A DNA stretch of 64,000 nucleotides from JANOMH01 sp031422295 (GCA_031422295.1 JANOQM010000053.1:1-64000), one strand, 5' to 3'. Numbered from the stretch's first letter, positions 40,827 to 50,658 are shown. The notes: generated by a model not told the origin, from the letters alone. Numbers and translations: made by a program.

Positions 40827-42077
40827 ATGATCGGGCGGGGCTTCAGGCGCACAAAAGCTGCTGAAGGGGGAGAAGCCAAAGGCTTTGACGCTTTCCAATT
40901 ACGCTTGGGTGATCTTATGCGCGGTGAACGCGCCACCTTGGGCAAAAGCCTGCTGGATGTGCAGCGCGAGCTGAAGATCAAGGCGGCCTATATCGCCGCT
41001 ATCGAAAACGCCGATCCCACTGCATTCGACACCCCCGGGTTTATCGCGGGTTATGTCCGGTCCTATGCCCGCTATCTGAACATGGACCCGGATTGGGCGT
41101 TTGACACATTCTGCCGCGAAAGCGGTTTCGCCACCGCTCACGGCATGTCTGCCGCCGCATCGTCGGTCAAACCGACGCGCGAGGAACGGCTGGCCACAAG
41201 CGGGCTGGGTAAAGATATATTCTCGTCCTCTGCCACACCGTTCATCCCGGCCTCGGATCGGTTCTTTTCCGGAATTGAGCCGCGTGCGATTGGCTCGATT
41301 ATGGTTCTTGTCACGCTGATCTCGGGTCTGGGATATGGCGGCTGGTCGGTCCTGCAAGAGGTTCAGAAAGTCCAGTTTGCGCCGATTGAACAAGCCCCTA
41401 CTGTGGTCGCGGAGGTTGATCCATTGGCCGGGGCGACCCGCGCGGATACCGCCGGGGCTGATGATCTGGCAGATTTTGTGGCACCATCCCCCGAGGCGTT
41501 GGACCGGTTGTATCGACCGCAAGCGCTGGACGTTCCGGTCATGGTGGCCCGCGATGGGCCGATTGCCACCCTGTCACCAACAGCCCCCGTGTCACCGAAC
41601 GCGCCGGATGCGATGCAGGATGCAGTGACGGCGGCTGTGGTTGCGGCGTTAGACCCGGGCGCTGCGACCGCCGGACCGGTGGTGCAGGTCACCGATGGGC
41701 CGGTCCCCGAAGTGCAGCTTGTTGCTGCCCGTCCGGCATGGATCAGGGTCAAAGCGGCTGATGGCAGTGTGATTTTCGAAGGCATCCTGAATGCCGGGGA
41801 TATTTTTGCCGTACCTGCGACCGAAGATCCCGCAACGCTGCGGATTGGCGAATCCGGGGCGGTTTATTTTGCAGTCAATGGCGTACATTACGGTCCGGTC
41901 GGGCCAAGTGGCACCGTGACGTCGAATGTGGCGCTGTCTGCTGCATCCCTATCGGCTGTTTACACGATTGCTGACATGACGCAGGATGCCGATCTGGCAG
42001 AACTGGTCAATTACGCCCAGGCATCGCCGGCCCTGATGACCCCGGTGTCATCCGACTTGGCACCTGTCAGCGAATAA
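40827..42077 (+). CDS. rodZ: RodZ-like protein (HTH, one membrane helix, DUF4115)
   Basis: A 416-residue protein of the cell-shape factor RodZ type. It has a cytoplasmic helix-turn-helix of the Xre kind (about 28-95, LGKSLLDVQRELKIKAAYIAAIENADP), one transmembrane helix near residue 155-172 (IGSIMVLVTLISGLGYGGW), a Pro/Ala/Asp-rich periplasmic linker and a C-terminal DUF4115 domain (ARPAWIRVKAADGSVIFEGILNAGD; RIGESGAVYFAVNG). RodZ links MreB filaments to the wall synthesis machinery. ispG follows after 82 bases in the same direction. Confidence 0.88.
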   Translation: MIGRGFRRTKAAEGGEAKGFDAFQLRLGDLMRGERATLGKSLLDVQRELKIKAAYIAAIENADPTAFDTPGFIAGYVRSYARYLNMDPDWAFDTFCRESGFATAHGMSAAASSVKPTREERLATSGLGKDIFSSSATPFIPASDRFFSGIEPRAIGSIMVLVTLISGLGYGGWSVLQEVQKVQFAPIEQAPTVVAEVDPLAGATRADTAGADDLADFVAPSPEALDRLYRPQALDVPVMVARDGPIATLSPTAPVSPNAPDAMQDAVTAAVVAALDPGAATAGPVVQVTDGPVPEVQLVAARPAWIRVKAADGSVIFEGILNAGDIFAVPATEDPATLRIGESGAVYFAVNGVHYGPVGPSGTVTSNVALSAASLSAVYTIADMTQDADLAELVNYAQASPALMTPVSSDLAPVSE

Positions 42078-42159
42078 ATCCATGGCTTTTTACGACCGTG
42101 CGGTTGCCGGGGCAGGGTGCTAGGCTTAGATTGACAGCAAATCAGCCGTAGGCAGCCCC

Positions 42160-43287
42160 ATGTCGCATAACCCAATCCGTCCTTGGCGCAATATCAACCG
42201 ACGCAAGTCGCGTCAGATCATGGTGGGCCGGGTTCCTGTAGGGGGCGGGGCCCCGATCAGCGTTCAAACGATGACCAACACCCTAACGACGGATATCAAG
42301 GGCACTCTTGGCCAGATCATTCGCGCCTACGAAGCGGGGGCGGATATTGTCCGGGTTTCTGCCCCGGACGAAGGGTCCACCGCCGCCCTGCACGAGATTT
42401 GCCGCGAAAGTCCGGTGCCGATCGTGGCTGATATCCATTTCCATTACAAACGCGGGATCGAAGCAGCGCAGGCCGGGGCCGCCTGTTTGCGGATCAATCC
42501 CGGCAATATCGGCGATGCGAACAGGGTGCGCGACGTGATCAAAGCCGCCCGTGACCATGGCTGCTCGATGCGGATCGGGGTCAATGCCGGGTCGCTGGAA
42601 AAGCACCTGTTGGATAAATACGGCGAACCCTGCCCGGATGCGATGGTCGAAAGCGGTCTGGACCATATCAAGTTGTTGCAGGACAATGACTTTCACGAAT
42701 TCAAGATTTCATGCAAAGCGTCCGATGTGTTCATGGCCGCCGCCGCCTATCAGCTTTTGGCCGATGCGACCGATGCGCCGATCCATCTAGGGATTACCGA
42801 GGCCGGCGGGTTCGTGTCTGGAACCGTGAAATCTGCGATTGGGTTGGGACAATTGTTGTGGATGGGGATCGGCGATACGGTGCGCGTCTCGCTGTCAGCT
42901 GATCCGGTGGAAGAGGTGAAGATCGGGTTTGAAATTCTCAAATCGCTTGGCCTGCGCCACCGCGGGGTCAATATCATTTCCTGCCCGTCCTGCGCCCGGC
43001 AGGGGTTCGATGTTATCAAGACTGTCGAAGCGCTGGAAAAGCGGCTGGAACATATCAAAACCCCGATGAGCCTGTCGATCATTGGCTGCGTGGTCAACGG
43101 CCCCGGCGAGGCGCTGATGACGGACGTGGGCTTTACCGGCGGCGGGGCCGGGTCGGGCATGGTCTATCTGGCGGGCAAGCAGAGCCATAAGCTGAGCAAC
43201 GATCAGATGATCGCGCATATCGTTGAACAGGTCGAGAAGAAGGCCGCCGAGATAGACGCGCGGATGGCGGCTGAGGCGGCCGAATAG
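42160..43287 (+). CDS. ispG: 4-hydroxy-3-methylbut-2-enyl diphosphate synthase
   Basis: Iron-sulfur enzyme of the non-mevalonate isoprenoid pathway (MEcPP to HMBPP). Cluster ligands are in CPSCARQG and in GCVVNGPGEA; the N-terminal barrel starts VGRVPVGGGAPISVQTMTNT. Length 375 aa is typical. A short GC-rich hairpin followed by TTTT at 43304-43324 may end the transcript. Confidence 0.97.
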   Translation: MSHNPIRPWRNINRRKSRQIMVGRVPVGGGAPISVQTMTNTLTTDIKGTLGQIIRAYEAGADIVRVSAPDEGSTAALHEICRESPVPIVADIHFHYKRGIEAAQAGAACLRINPGNIGDANRVRDVIKAARDHGCSMRIGVNAGSLEKHLLDKYGEPCPDAMVESGLDHIKLLQDNDFHEFKISCKASDVFMAAAAYQLLADATDAPIHLGITEAGGFVSGTVKSAIGLGQLLWMGIGDTVRVSLSADPVEEVKIGFEILKSLGLRHRGVNIISCPSCARQGFDVIKTVEALEKRLEHIKTPMSLSIIGCVVNGPGEALMTDVGFTGGGAGSGMVYLAGKQSHKLSNDQMIAHIVEQVEKKAAEIDARMAAEAAE

Positions 43288-43303
43288 TCAGTCATCAAGC
43301 GGA

Positions 43304-43324
43304 GCGGCTGCGCCGCGCGGTTTT
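43304..43324 (+). terminator. Possible terminator after ispG
   Basis: GCGGC (43304-43308) pairs with GCCGC (43312-43316) around TGC. GCGG and TTTT follow. The stem is short and set off from the T-run. Confidence 0.35.
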
Positions 43325-43339
43325 AGTCAAATAAGCATG

Positions 43340-43390
43340 GTGGGGGCTCTGCCACCGCTGCGCCCCCCCGGGGATACTTTTGGTCAAAAG
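43340..43390. repeat. Degenerate roseobacter-type intergenic element
   Basis: GGGGGCTCTGCCACC, then CCCCCCCGGGGATACTTTTG and GTCAAAAGAA. The order CTCTGCC ... CCCGGGGATA-TTTTGG ... AAAGAA is one I know from many roseobacter intergenic regions. Only one copy lies in this window, so repeat status rests on that knowledge. Confidence 0.4.
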
Positions 43391-43405
43391 AACCGGGACA
43401 GAGCG

Positions 43406-44173
43406 TTAATCCGCCCGCACCATCGCTACAATCTCTTGCATTTGCGCCAAGGGCACATAGCCGCGAAGCATCTGGTCTTGCAGCACAAAGGTCGGTGTGC
43501 CGCTGATCTGCATTGCATTACCAAGGGCCGCATTGGCCGCCAGAACCGAGGCGACCTCGGGCCCGGACATCAGCGCAAAGATCGGGGCGGGGTCCAGATC
43601 AAAGGCTTCGGCCAGCCGGGTCAGGCTTTCGGCGGTGATGTCATTGCGCATTGTCATCAGGGCTTCGTGGATGGTTTCGTAAACCGCATCGCCATGGGCG
43701 TTTTTGACCGCAATGGCGAATTGTGCCGCAAGGGTCGATTGTTCGCCAAGGATCGGGAATTCCTTGACGATAAACCGGATATTGCCATCGGCGGTGATCA
43801 GTTCGTTGACCTCGGCAAAGGCCTGTTTGCAATAGCCGCAGCGGTAATCCATGAACTCGACAAGAGTGATATCGCCGTCCGGATTGCCGCCAACCCAGGA
43901 ATACCCGTCATTGAACAATGCGTCGGCATTGGCCAGGGCAAGTTCCTGATCCGCCACAACCTCGGCGTCTGCCTCGCGGTCCTGCAGGATGGTGATAGCT
44001 TCCATCAGCACTTCGGGGTTTTCCAGCAGATAGGCCCGCACTTCGGCCCGGAACTGGGCGCGCTCGGCATCGGTCATCGCGTCGATGTCCAATGCGGCGG
44101 CCGGGGCGGCGAGGCAAAACAGCAGCATAACGGCTTTGACGGCAGGATAAAGACGCAGGGGCAGAAAACGCAT
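43406..44173 (-). CDS. DsbA-family thiol:disulfide oxidoreductase (Com1-like)
   Basis: A periplasmic thioredoxin-fold protein (255 aa) with signal peptide (VKAVMLLFCLAAPAAA). A helical N-terminal extension (residues about 30-90) is found in the Com1/ScsC-like group. The active site is CGYC in FMDYRCGYCKQAF and the cis-proline loop GTPTFVL. Such proteins oxidise or isomerise cysteines of exported proteins. It is divergent from amiC; 252 bases without a gene separate the starts. Confidence 0.92.
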   Translation of the reverse strand: MRFLPLRLYPAVKAVMLLFCLAAPAAALDIDAMTDAERAQFRAEVRAYLLENPEVLMEAITILQDREADAEVVADQELALANADALFNDGYSWVGGNPDGDITLVEFMDYRCGYCKQAFAEVNELITADGNIRFIVKEFPILGEQSTLAAQFAIAVKNAHGDAVYETIHEALMTMRNDITAESLTRLAEAFDLDPAPIFALMSGPEVASVLAANAALGNAMQISGTPTFVLQDQMLRGYVPLAQMQEIVAMVRAD

Positions 44174-44425
44174 CAGGGTCGCTCCGTTACAGCATCAGGC
44201 GGTTCTGGTTTATTGATGCATCTGCCGTGCCAAGCGGTCAGGCAGAAGTCAACGCATTAAAGTTGAAGTATCTTAGCGTCAGCTGTGGTTAACGGGCAAG
44301 TCAGGGCAGCGGGTGTCGCCGTATTGTGATCCTTGGGCATGGTTGCCTTATGCCCGGCTTTTGACCGATACTGTGCCAAGTCCGCCAAGGACATGAGCAA
44401 CAGGATTTCAGATGCACCCGATTGA

Positions 44426-45658
44426 ATGGCTGACCCGCAGATGATTGTTCGGGCGATTGTGATTTGGCTGACGCTGGCCCTGCCTGCAATGGCGCAGGAC
44501 CCGAACTTTTCGGGGCTGGCCCGGCTGGATGTGGCCCAAAGTCAGGTGCGCGATGTGGCCGGTGCGCTGGATGTGACCTTGTATCTCAGCCAACCTGTGC
44601 CATTTCGCGTATTCACGCTGGATAACCCGCGCCGGTTGGTGGTGGACTTCCGCGAAGTGGACTGGCGGGGCGCGACCCGTGAGGGGCTGTTAAACTCCGA
44701 TCTGGCCAGTGATCTGCGCTTTGGTGTGCTGCGCCCCGGCTGGTCCCGGCTGGTGGTTGATCTGGCCGGTCCGATGGTGATTGTTGAGGCAGGCATGGCG
44801 GTGGATGCAATAGTTGGCACGGCAACTGTCAGGATTTTGCTGCGTAACGCCACAGATGCCGAGCATCTTGCGGCGGCTGGCGCCCCGCCTGATCCTGAAT
44901 GGGAGATTGTGCAAAACAATCCGGCAGACCCGCCTGCTGCCGATATGCCAGATGGCCCAATTATAGTTGTCATCGACCCTGGCCATGGTGGCATTGATCC
45001 GGGCGCTGACCGCGAGGGCGTGGTCGAAAAAGACGTCATGTTGCAACTGGCCCTTGAACTGGCCGAGGCGGTGAACCGCGCCGGTGATATGCAGGCCATT
45101 CTCACCCGCGACGCTGATATTTTTGTGTCCCTCGCAGACCGTATGACCATTGCCCGGTCCGCCGGGGCGGATCTGTTCATTTCCTTGCATGCCGATGCGC
45201 TGGATGAAGATGCAGCCAGCGGCGCGTCAGTGTATACCCTGACCGATGATGCCGTTGATCAGGCCTCGGAACGCATGGCCGAACGGCATGACCGGGGCGA
45301 TCTGCTGGCCGGTGTGGACCTGAGCGGGGCCGATGATACGGTGGCCACAATCCTGATGGATCTGGCCCGGCTGGAAACAGCACCACAAGCCGCCCGGCTG
45401 GCCGATGCGCTTGTCGCCGGGCTGCAGCAATCGGGGGCCGGGGTCAACAGCCGCCCGCGCCGCGCAGGCGCCTTGGCCGTGCTGAATGCCGCCGATTTCC
45501 CGTCTGTGCTGGTCGAAGTGGGGTTTTTGTCCAGCGACAGTGACCGTACTGCGCTGTCCAGTGCTGATGGCCGGGCGCGGATTGTGACTGGCATTGTCAG
45601 CGCAATCCAGTTGTGGGCGGCGGACGAGGCGGTGCGTGCGCCGTTGGTCCGGCAATAA
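44426..45658 (+). CDS. amiC: N-acetylmuramoyl-L-alanine amidase (AmiC type)
   Basis: Periplasmic Zn amidase that cuts septal peptidoglycan. It has a signal peptide (IVIWLTLALPAMAQ), an AMIN domain (about 30-125, RLVVDFREVDWRG) and a catalytic Amidase_3 domain with VIDPGHGGIDPGA (Zn His), EKDVMLQLALELA, FISLHADA (Zn His) and VLVEVGFLSS (Glu). Without a clear ribosome binding site, ATG 44441 is an alternative start giving a more usual signal peptide. It precedes PBP1A by 121 bases. The degenerate NlpD-like protein at 15292 is a candidate activator. Confidence 0.94.
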   Translation: MADPQMIVRAIVIWLTLALPAMAQDPNFSGLARLDVAQSQVRDVAGALDVTLYLSQPVPFRVFTLDNPRRLVVDFREVDWRGATREGLLNSDLASDLRFGVLRPGWSRLVVDLAGPMVIVEAGMAVDAIVGTATVRILLRNATDAEHLAAAGAPPDPEWEIVQNNPADPPAADMPDGPIIVVIDPGHGGIDPGADREGVVEKDVMLQLALELAEAVNRAGDMQAILTRDADIFVSLADRMTIARSAGADLFISLHADALDEDAASGASVYTLTDDAVDQASERMAERHDRGDLLAGVDLSGADDTVATILMDLARLETAPQAARLADALVAGLQQSGAGVNSRPRRAGALAVLNAADFPSVLVEVGFLSSDSDRTALSSADGRARIVTGIVSAIQLWAADEAVRAPLVRQ

Positions 45659-45779
45659 ATTCTCACCCAAGGGTGATCCGTACAGCGGCGTTTTCACGCC
45701 AATCTGCACAGAACGGCTTTTGACCATCCCGGCGGCTGGCCCTATAAGGGCTGACAGATCATAGGAATCCGCCCGCGCC

Positions 45780-48293
45780 GTGTTACGTTTTATCATGTCA
45801 TTCATTGGCGGCATCTTTTCGATGCTGGTGCTGGGCACATGCATGGCCGGGCTATCGGTCGGTGCCGTGGTCTATATGTATGGCCGCGACCTGCCATCCT
45901 ATGAGATTCTGTCGCAATACACGCCCAAAACGATCAGCCGGATTTATTCCGGTGAGGGGCAGATCATCGACGAATTTGCTACCGAACGGCGGCTGTTCAC
46001 CCCTGCCGAGGAAATCCCTGATCTGGTCAAACAGGCGTTCATTTCGGCCGAGGATAAGAATTTCTACGAACATAACGGGTTTGATGCGCGCGGCATGATC
46101 TCGGCCCTGTATACTGCCATTGCGACCGGTGGCCGCGAGCTGCGCGGCGCTTCGACCATTACCCAGCAGGTGATGAAAAACTTTCTGCTTGATGGATCCC
46201 GGTCAGCGGAACGCAAGATCAAAGAGATTATTCTGGCGGTCCGGATCGAACAGGCGATGGACAAGGAGCAGATACTAGAGCTGTATCTGAATGAAATATT
46301 TCTCGGCCAGAATTCCTATGGCGTGGCCGCTGCGGCGCAGACTTATTTCAACAAATCGCTGTCTGAACTGACCGCCGGAGAGGCCGCCTATCTGGCGTCC
46401 TTGCCGAAAGCGCCGTCCGACCGCCATCCCGTGCGCGACCGCGAGCAGGCGATTTTCTGGCGCGACAACACCCTGCGCGAGATGTTCGAAAACGGCTATA
46501 TCGACGAGGCGACCTATAACACCGAGGTCGCGTCGGACTTGTTGACCGTGCAAGGCGGCCAGATCGAAGGATTCAGGTCAGCTCTGCCGCCGCGCGATTA
46601 TTTCACCGATGAAATCCGCCGGCAGTTAAGTGCCAACTTTGGCGAGGACGAGTTTTTCAGTGGTGGCTTATCGATCCGGGCCACGGTGGATGCCGACCTG
46701 CAGATTGCCGCCGCCCATGCGCTGCAACGCGCGCTGGAACAGTTTGACCGGGGCATCGGGCGTTGGCGTGGCACTGATCTGACACTGCCGCCAGAGGTTT
46801 TGGTCGATGAGGCCGCTTGGCGCGCCGCGCTGGCCGATACCGAGATTGCCCGCGATATTACGCTGGAAAACCAATGGTTTCCCGCAGTGGTGCTGGACGT
46901 CGGTGACACCGAGGCGCGGCTTGGCATTGAAGGTGTGATCGAATCTGCCGCCGAGCCGTTTATCATCCCGCGCGATGATATTGACTGGGCGCAGGGCTCG
47001 CTGACCGATAATCTGGCGATTGGCGATGTGGTCCATGTGCGCCGGATGACTGATGATACTGATGACAGCTTCATCCGCTGGACCTTGCGGCAGGTGCCCG
47101 AGGTGCAAGGCGCGTTTATGGCGATGGACGTGAACACGGGTCGGGTCATTTCGATGCAAGGCGGGTTTAGTTATCAATATTCGGTGTTTAATCGCGCGAC
47201 ACAGGCGCGCCGTCAGCCCGGATCGGCGTTCAAGCCGTTTGTGTATGCCGCCGCATTGGACAGCGGGTATTCCCCCGCCACCATCGTTGTCGATGCCCCG
47301 ATCGAGGTGAACACGCCCCAAGGGTTGTGGACGCCGCAGAACGCCAGCAATGAATTCTATGGCCCGACCCCATTGCGCACCGGGCTGGAACAGTCGCGCA
47401 ACCTGATGACTGTGCGTCTGGCGCAGGAAATCGGCATGGATATTGTCGCCGAATATGCCGAACGGTTTGGCGTATACGAGGATATGAATCCGTTTCTGTC
47501 CAATGCCTTGGGCGCACAGGAAACCACGCTGTATAAAATGGTCGCGGCCTATGCGATGTTCGCCAATGGCGGCGAACGGGTGGAACCCACACTGGTAGAC
47601 CGGGTGCAGGACCGCTTTGGCGCGACGGTTTACCGCCATGACCAACGCCAATGTCTGAATTGCACCGACGCGGTGCTAGCCGCGGGCGAGGCCCCGCAGG
47701 TCCAGTCCAACCGCGACCGGATCATGAACGAAGTGACGGCCTATCAGCTGACATCAATGCTGGAAGGGGTGGTGCAGCGCGGCACGGCGCGGGGAATATC
47801 TTTGCCGGTGCCGATTGCGGGCAAAACCGGCACCACAAACGAGGCCAAAGATGTCTGGTTCGTCGGCTATTCTTCCAACATCGTCGCAGGCTGTTACATT
47901 GGCTATGACACGCCCCGGTCAATGGGTGGTGCCTCTGGTGGTGGGGTTTGTGCCCCGGTGTTTCAGGAATTCATGCAGGCCGCGATCCCGCAGTTCGGCG
48001 GCACCGATTTCCGCATCCCCGAAGGCTGCCGGTTCATCAAGATCGACCGCTTTTCCGGTGCCCGCCTGCCGGACGAGGCCAGCGGCGAAAACGTCGTCGC
48101 CGAATGTTTCCGTGATGGCGAAGAGCCAGTGTTCGGCATTACCTTTGACGGCGGGTTTGCCATGGCCGCTGATCTGCCGCTGTTCGAGGAAGTGGTCGCT
48201 GCCTCGCGTAATGTGACCAATTCAACCGGGGAAACCGCGACGGTGGGCGACAAGGCTAGCCTTGGCACGCTGTCCACGGGCGGGCTTTACTGA
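45780..48293 (+). CDS. mrcA: Penicillin-binding protein 1A
   Basis: Bifunctional peptidoglycan synthase, 837 aa. One N-terminal membrane helix is followed by the glycosyltransferase domain (FISAEDKNFYEHNGFD with the catalytic Glu, RGASTITQQVMKNFLL). Then comes an OB-like insert, the PBP1A-specific region of about 280-430. The transpeptidase domain has the nucleophile in PGSAFKPF, SRN and KTGTT. The start is GTG at 45780; ATG 45795 is possible. It sits between amiC and prfB in the same direction. Confidence 0.96.
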   Translation: MLRFIMSFIGGIFSMLVLGTCMAGLSVGAVVYMYGRDLPSYEILSQYTPKTISRIYSGEGQIIDEFATERRLFTPAEEIPDLVKQAFISAEDKNFYEHNGFDARGMISALYTAIATGGRELRGASTITQQVMKNFLLDGSRSAERKIKEIILAVRIEQAMDKEQILELYLNEIFLGQNSYGVAAAAQTYFNKSLSELTAGEAAYLASLPKAPSDRHPVRDREQAIFWRDNTLREMFENGYIDEATYNTEVASDLLTVQGGQIEGFRSALPPRDYFTDEIRRQLSANFGEDEFFSGGLSIRATVDADLQIAAAHALQRALEQFDRGIGRWRGTDLTLPPEVLVDEAAWRAALADTEIARDITLENQWFPAVVLDVGDTEARLGIEGVIESAAEPFIIPRDDIDWAQGSLTDNLAIGDVVHVRRMTDDTDDSFIRWTLRQVPEVQGAFMAMDVNTGRVISMQGGFSYQYSVFNRATQARRQPGSAFKPFVYAAALDSGYSPATIVVDAPIEVNTPQGLWTPQNASNEFYGPTPLRTGLEQSRNLMTVRLAQEIGMDIVAEYAERFGVYEDMNPFLSNALGAQETTLYKMVAAYAMFANGGERVEPTLVDRVQDRFGATVYRHDQRQCLNCTDAVLAAGEAPQVQSNRDRIMNEVTAYQLTSMLEGVVQRGTARGISLPVPIAGKTGTTNEAKDVWFVGYSSNIVAGCYIGYDTPRSMGGASGGGVCAPVFQEFMQAAIPQFGGTDFRIPEGCRFIKIDRFSGARLPDEASGENVVAECFRDGEEPVFGITFDGGFAMAADLPLFEEVVAASRNVTNSTGETATVGDKASLGTLSTGGLY

Positions 48294-48359
48294 CCCATCC
48301 GCTTGATAAGGCCCGGCATGCGGGCTAAGACCCCGCTTAGTTCACAGCAGAGTTGATCC

Positions 48360-49487
48360 ATGCGCGCAGAGACGCTGAATACCATTGCGGCAATTGAAAA
48401 ATCTATCCGGCTGGTCGGTCAGCGGATGAATTGGGAAACCGCCAAGTTCCGGCTAGAGGAGTTCAATGCCCGGGTCGAGGACCCGACTTTGTGGAATGAT
48501 GCCGAAGCTGCGCAAAAGCTGATGCGCGACCGGCAGGTGCTGGTCGATAAAATCAGCAATTACGAAGCACTGGACCGTGATCTGCGCGATAATGTCGAGT
48601 TGATCGAGATGGGCGAGGCGGAAGGCGATGCAGGCATCGTGACCGATGCCGAAGCCGCCCTGAAAACCCTGCGCGACAAAGCCGCCGCCAAGGAAATCGA
48701 GGCGCTGCTGGATGGCGAAGCCGATGCTAATGATACGTTCCTGGAGATCAATTCGGGCGCGGGCGGCACGGAATCCTGCGATTGGGCCAGCATGTTGGCC
48801 CGCATGTATGTCCGCTGGGCCGAGAAAAAGGGCTATAAGGTCGAATTGCAAGCCGAGTCGGCAGGCGAAGAGGCTGGAATTAAATCAGCCTCCTATAAAA
48901 TCTCGGGCCACAACGCATATGGCTGGCTAAAATCGGAATCCGGGGTGCATCGGCTGGTCAGGATCAGCCCTTATGATAGTGCCGCCCGGCGGCATACATC
49001 GTTCAGTTCGATCTGGGTTTACCCAGTCGTTGACGACAATATCGAGATTGAAGTGCAGGACAAGGATATCCGCATCGACACCTACCGGTCCTCGGGTGCG
49101 GGCGGCCAGCACGTCAACACCACTGACTCAGCGGTGCGGATCACTCACCTGCCCACCGGAATTGTCACCACCAGTTCGGAAAAATCCCAGCACCAGAACC
49201 GCGATGTGGCGATGAAGGCCCTGAAATCGCGGCTGTATCAGATGGAACTGGACCGCCGGAATGCGGCGATAAACGAGGCGCACGAGGCCAAGGGCGATGC
49301 GGGCTGGGGCAATCAGATCCGGTCGTATGTGTTGCAACCCTATCAGATGGTCAAAGACCTGCGCACGTCGCACGAAACGTCTGACACCCAAGGCGTGCTG
49401 GACGGCGATCTGGACGGGTTTATGGCCGCTACACTGGCGCAGGATATGGCGGGCAAGGGGCGCAGCGATGCGTATGCCGAGGATTGA
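48360..49487 (+). CDS. prfB: Peptide chain release factor 2
   Basis: Recognises UGA/UAA stop codons. The GGQ loop is GAGGQHVNTTDSAVR; the codon-recognition loop has SPY (RISPYDSAARR) where E. coli has SPF. The frame is uninterrupted from ATG 48360, so there is no programmed frameshift as in E. coli. Length 375 aa. The GNAT gene starts inside its last codons. Confidence 0.96.
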   Translation: MRAETLNTIAAIEKSIRLVGQRMNWETAKFRLEEFNARVEDPTLWNDAEAAQKLMRDRQVLVDKISNYEALDRDLRDNVELIEMGEAEGDAGIVTDAEAALKTLRDKAAAKEIEALLDGEADANDTFLEINSGAGGTESCDWASMLARMYVRWAEKKGYKVELQAESAGEEAGIKSASYKISGHNAYGWLKSESGVHRLVRISPYDSAARRHTSFSSIWVYPVVDDNIEIEVQDKDIRIDTYRSSGAGGQHVNTTDSAVRITHLPTGIVTTSSEKSQHQNRDVAMKALKSRLYQMELDRRNAAINEAHEAKGDAGWGNQIRSYVLQPYQMVKDLRTSHETSDTQGVLDGDLDGFMAATLAQDMAGKGRSDAYAED

Positions 49488-49954
49488 TTTGCACCTGATC
49501 CCCACGCAACCCGCCGATTACACTGGGTTGACCGAAGGGGCGGTCTGGCGCGGGTTTCGGGTGCCACCCGGGGGGGCTGGAACCGGCCGCAACCTTGCAA
49601 ATACTGGTGGGCCTGTCGGACCGATTGAACGCAGCACAAGGCTGGCGGACATGGGTCGGCATTTGTGACGGCGAGGCCGTGGTATCCATCGCAGTCAAGG
49701 CGCCCCTTGCTGATGGTAGCGTTGAAATTGGCTATGGCGTGGCACCTCAACGGCGGGGGCGGGGCCATGCGACCGCCGCTGTGCTGGCCGTCCTGACCGA
49801 ATTGCGCAAACGGAATGTTCTGACGGTCACCGCCCAAAGTGCCGTGGCCAACCCCGCGTCAGCCCGCGTTTTGACCAAGGCTGGCTTTGGTGTTGCTGGC
49901 ACCCAACATGACGTCAAAGTTGGGATGTTGGACCAGTGGGTAACTGGTCCATGA
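49474..49954 (+). pseudogene. GNAT acetyltransferase gene with a frameshift in a G7 tract
   Basis: Two frames together give one GNAT-type protein. The first runs MPRIDLHLIPTQPADYTGL...WRGFRVPPGG up to the run of seven G at 49570-49576. The second continues in the next frame as LEPAATLQILVGLSDRL and carries the acetyl-CoA site (VAPQRRGRGHATAAVLAVL) and the end (SARVLTKAGFGVAG). Removing one G joins the frames. The start at 49474 (or 49468) overlaps the end of prfB. It may be a true pseudogene, a phase-variable gene or a sequencing error. As read, translation would stop at 49668. Confidence 0.75.
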
Positions 49955-49989
49955 CCGATCCGCTGACCTAGGCTGTAGTGCGGTGTCGT

Positions 49990-50601
49990 TCAGGACCCAA
50001 GGCGGTAAACCGTAGCTGGCACCGGCTGGGTCTGCCCAAAATCCCGCACATTGTAGGATATTAGCGCAGTAAGCCGTGCTGAAGGCAAGGGTGTGCGCCC
50101 CGGATCACCGACCAGAATATCAATACCTTGTGCGGTGGCGCGGGTTAAAAACGCCAGAACCGGGGTGACAAGGGCGGGATCATAAAACAGATCGCCAACA
50201 AGAATCAGATCGACCTTTGGAATCTCCTGATCCAGCAGATCTGCAGTTAAGACCACCATTTTGACGCCATTTGCTGCAGCATTCAATCCGATGGCCACTG
50301 CGCCCAGCGGATCAATCTCGGCCGCAATCACTATTGCCCCGGCCCGTGCCGCTGCAATTGCGACAAGTCCGGACCCAGCCCCAAGATCAAGGACGCGCTT
50401 GCCTTGCACCGCGCCGGGATGATCCCGCACATAAAGCGCCAACACGGCGCCCCCGGCCCAGACATAGGCCCAATAGGGCGTTGTTTGCCGGGTCAGCCGC
50501 GACAGGCCCGATTGTGGGGCCGCCAGATGCAGCATGATGTCCGGTACGTCAGGCACCGGGATCAAAGGCAAATGGCGCAGAATGAATGCAGCGGGGTCCA
50601 T
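49990..50601 (-). CDS. SAM-dependent methyltransferase (ETFB lysine methyltransferase-like)
   Basis: A 203-residue class I methyltransferase. TPYWAYVWAGG precedes the SAM motif VLDLGAGSGLVAIAAA. AAEIDPLGAVAIGLNAAANG and ILVGDLFYDP follow. The arrangement matches the METTL20/EtfB lysine methyltransferase and Nnt1 group. Start ATG at 50601 (MDPAAFILRHLP); there is no evident ribosome binding site because a terminator-like hairpin lies directly upstream. A GTG at 50628 would lie inside that hairpin. Confidence 0.8.
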   Translation of the reverse strand: MDPAAFILRHLPLIPVPDVPDIMLHLAAPQSGLSRLTRQTTPYWAYVWAGGAVLALYVRDHPGAVQGKRVLDLGAGSGLVAIAAARAGAIVIAAEIDPLGAVAIGLNAAANGVKMVVLTADLLDQEIPKVDLILVGDLFYDPALVTPVLAFLTRATAQGIDILVGDPGRTPLPSARLTALISYNVRDFGQTQPVPATVYRLGS

Positions 50602-50604
50602 GAC

Positions 50605-50635
50605 AAAAGGGCGCGGCACAATGGCCACGCCCTTT
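50605..50635 (-). terminator. Terminator after the bactofilin gene
   Basis: On the minus strand AAAGGGCG (50635-50628) pairs with CGCCCTTT (50613-50606), with an inner GGC/GCC stem; a run of T is formed at 50608-50605. It is 23 bases past the bactofilin stop and only 3 bases before the methyltransferase start. Confidence 0.7.
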
Positions 50636-50658
50636 GCGTATCGCTTCCGAGTGTCTGG

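Noticed and set aside
48360..48460. Programmed frameshift in prfB
   Set aside because: The frame is continuous through the region where E. coli has the shift, with no internal TGA or CTTTGA site.
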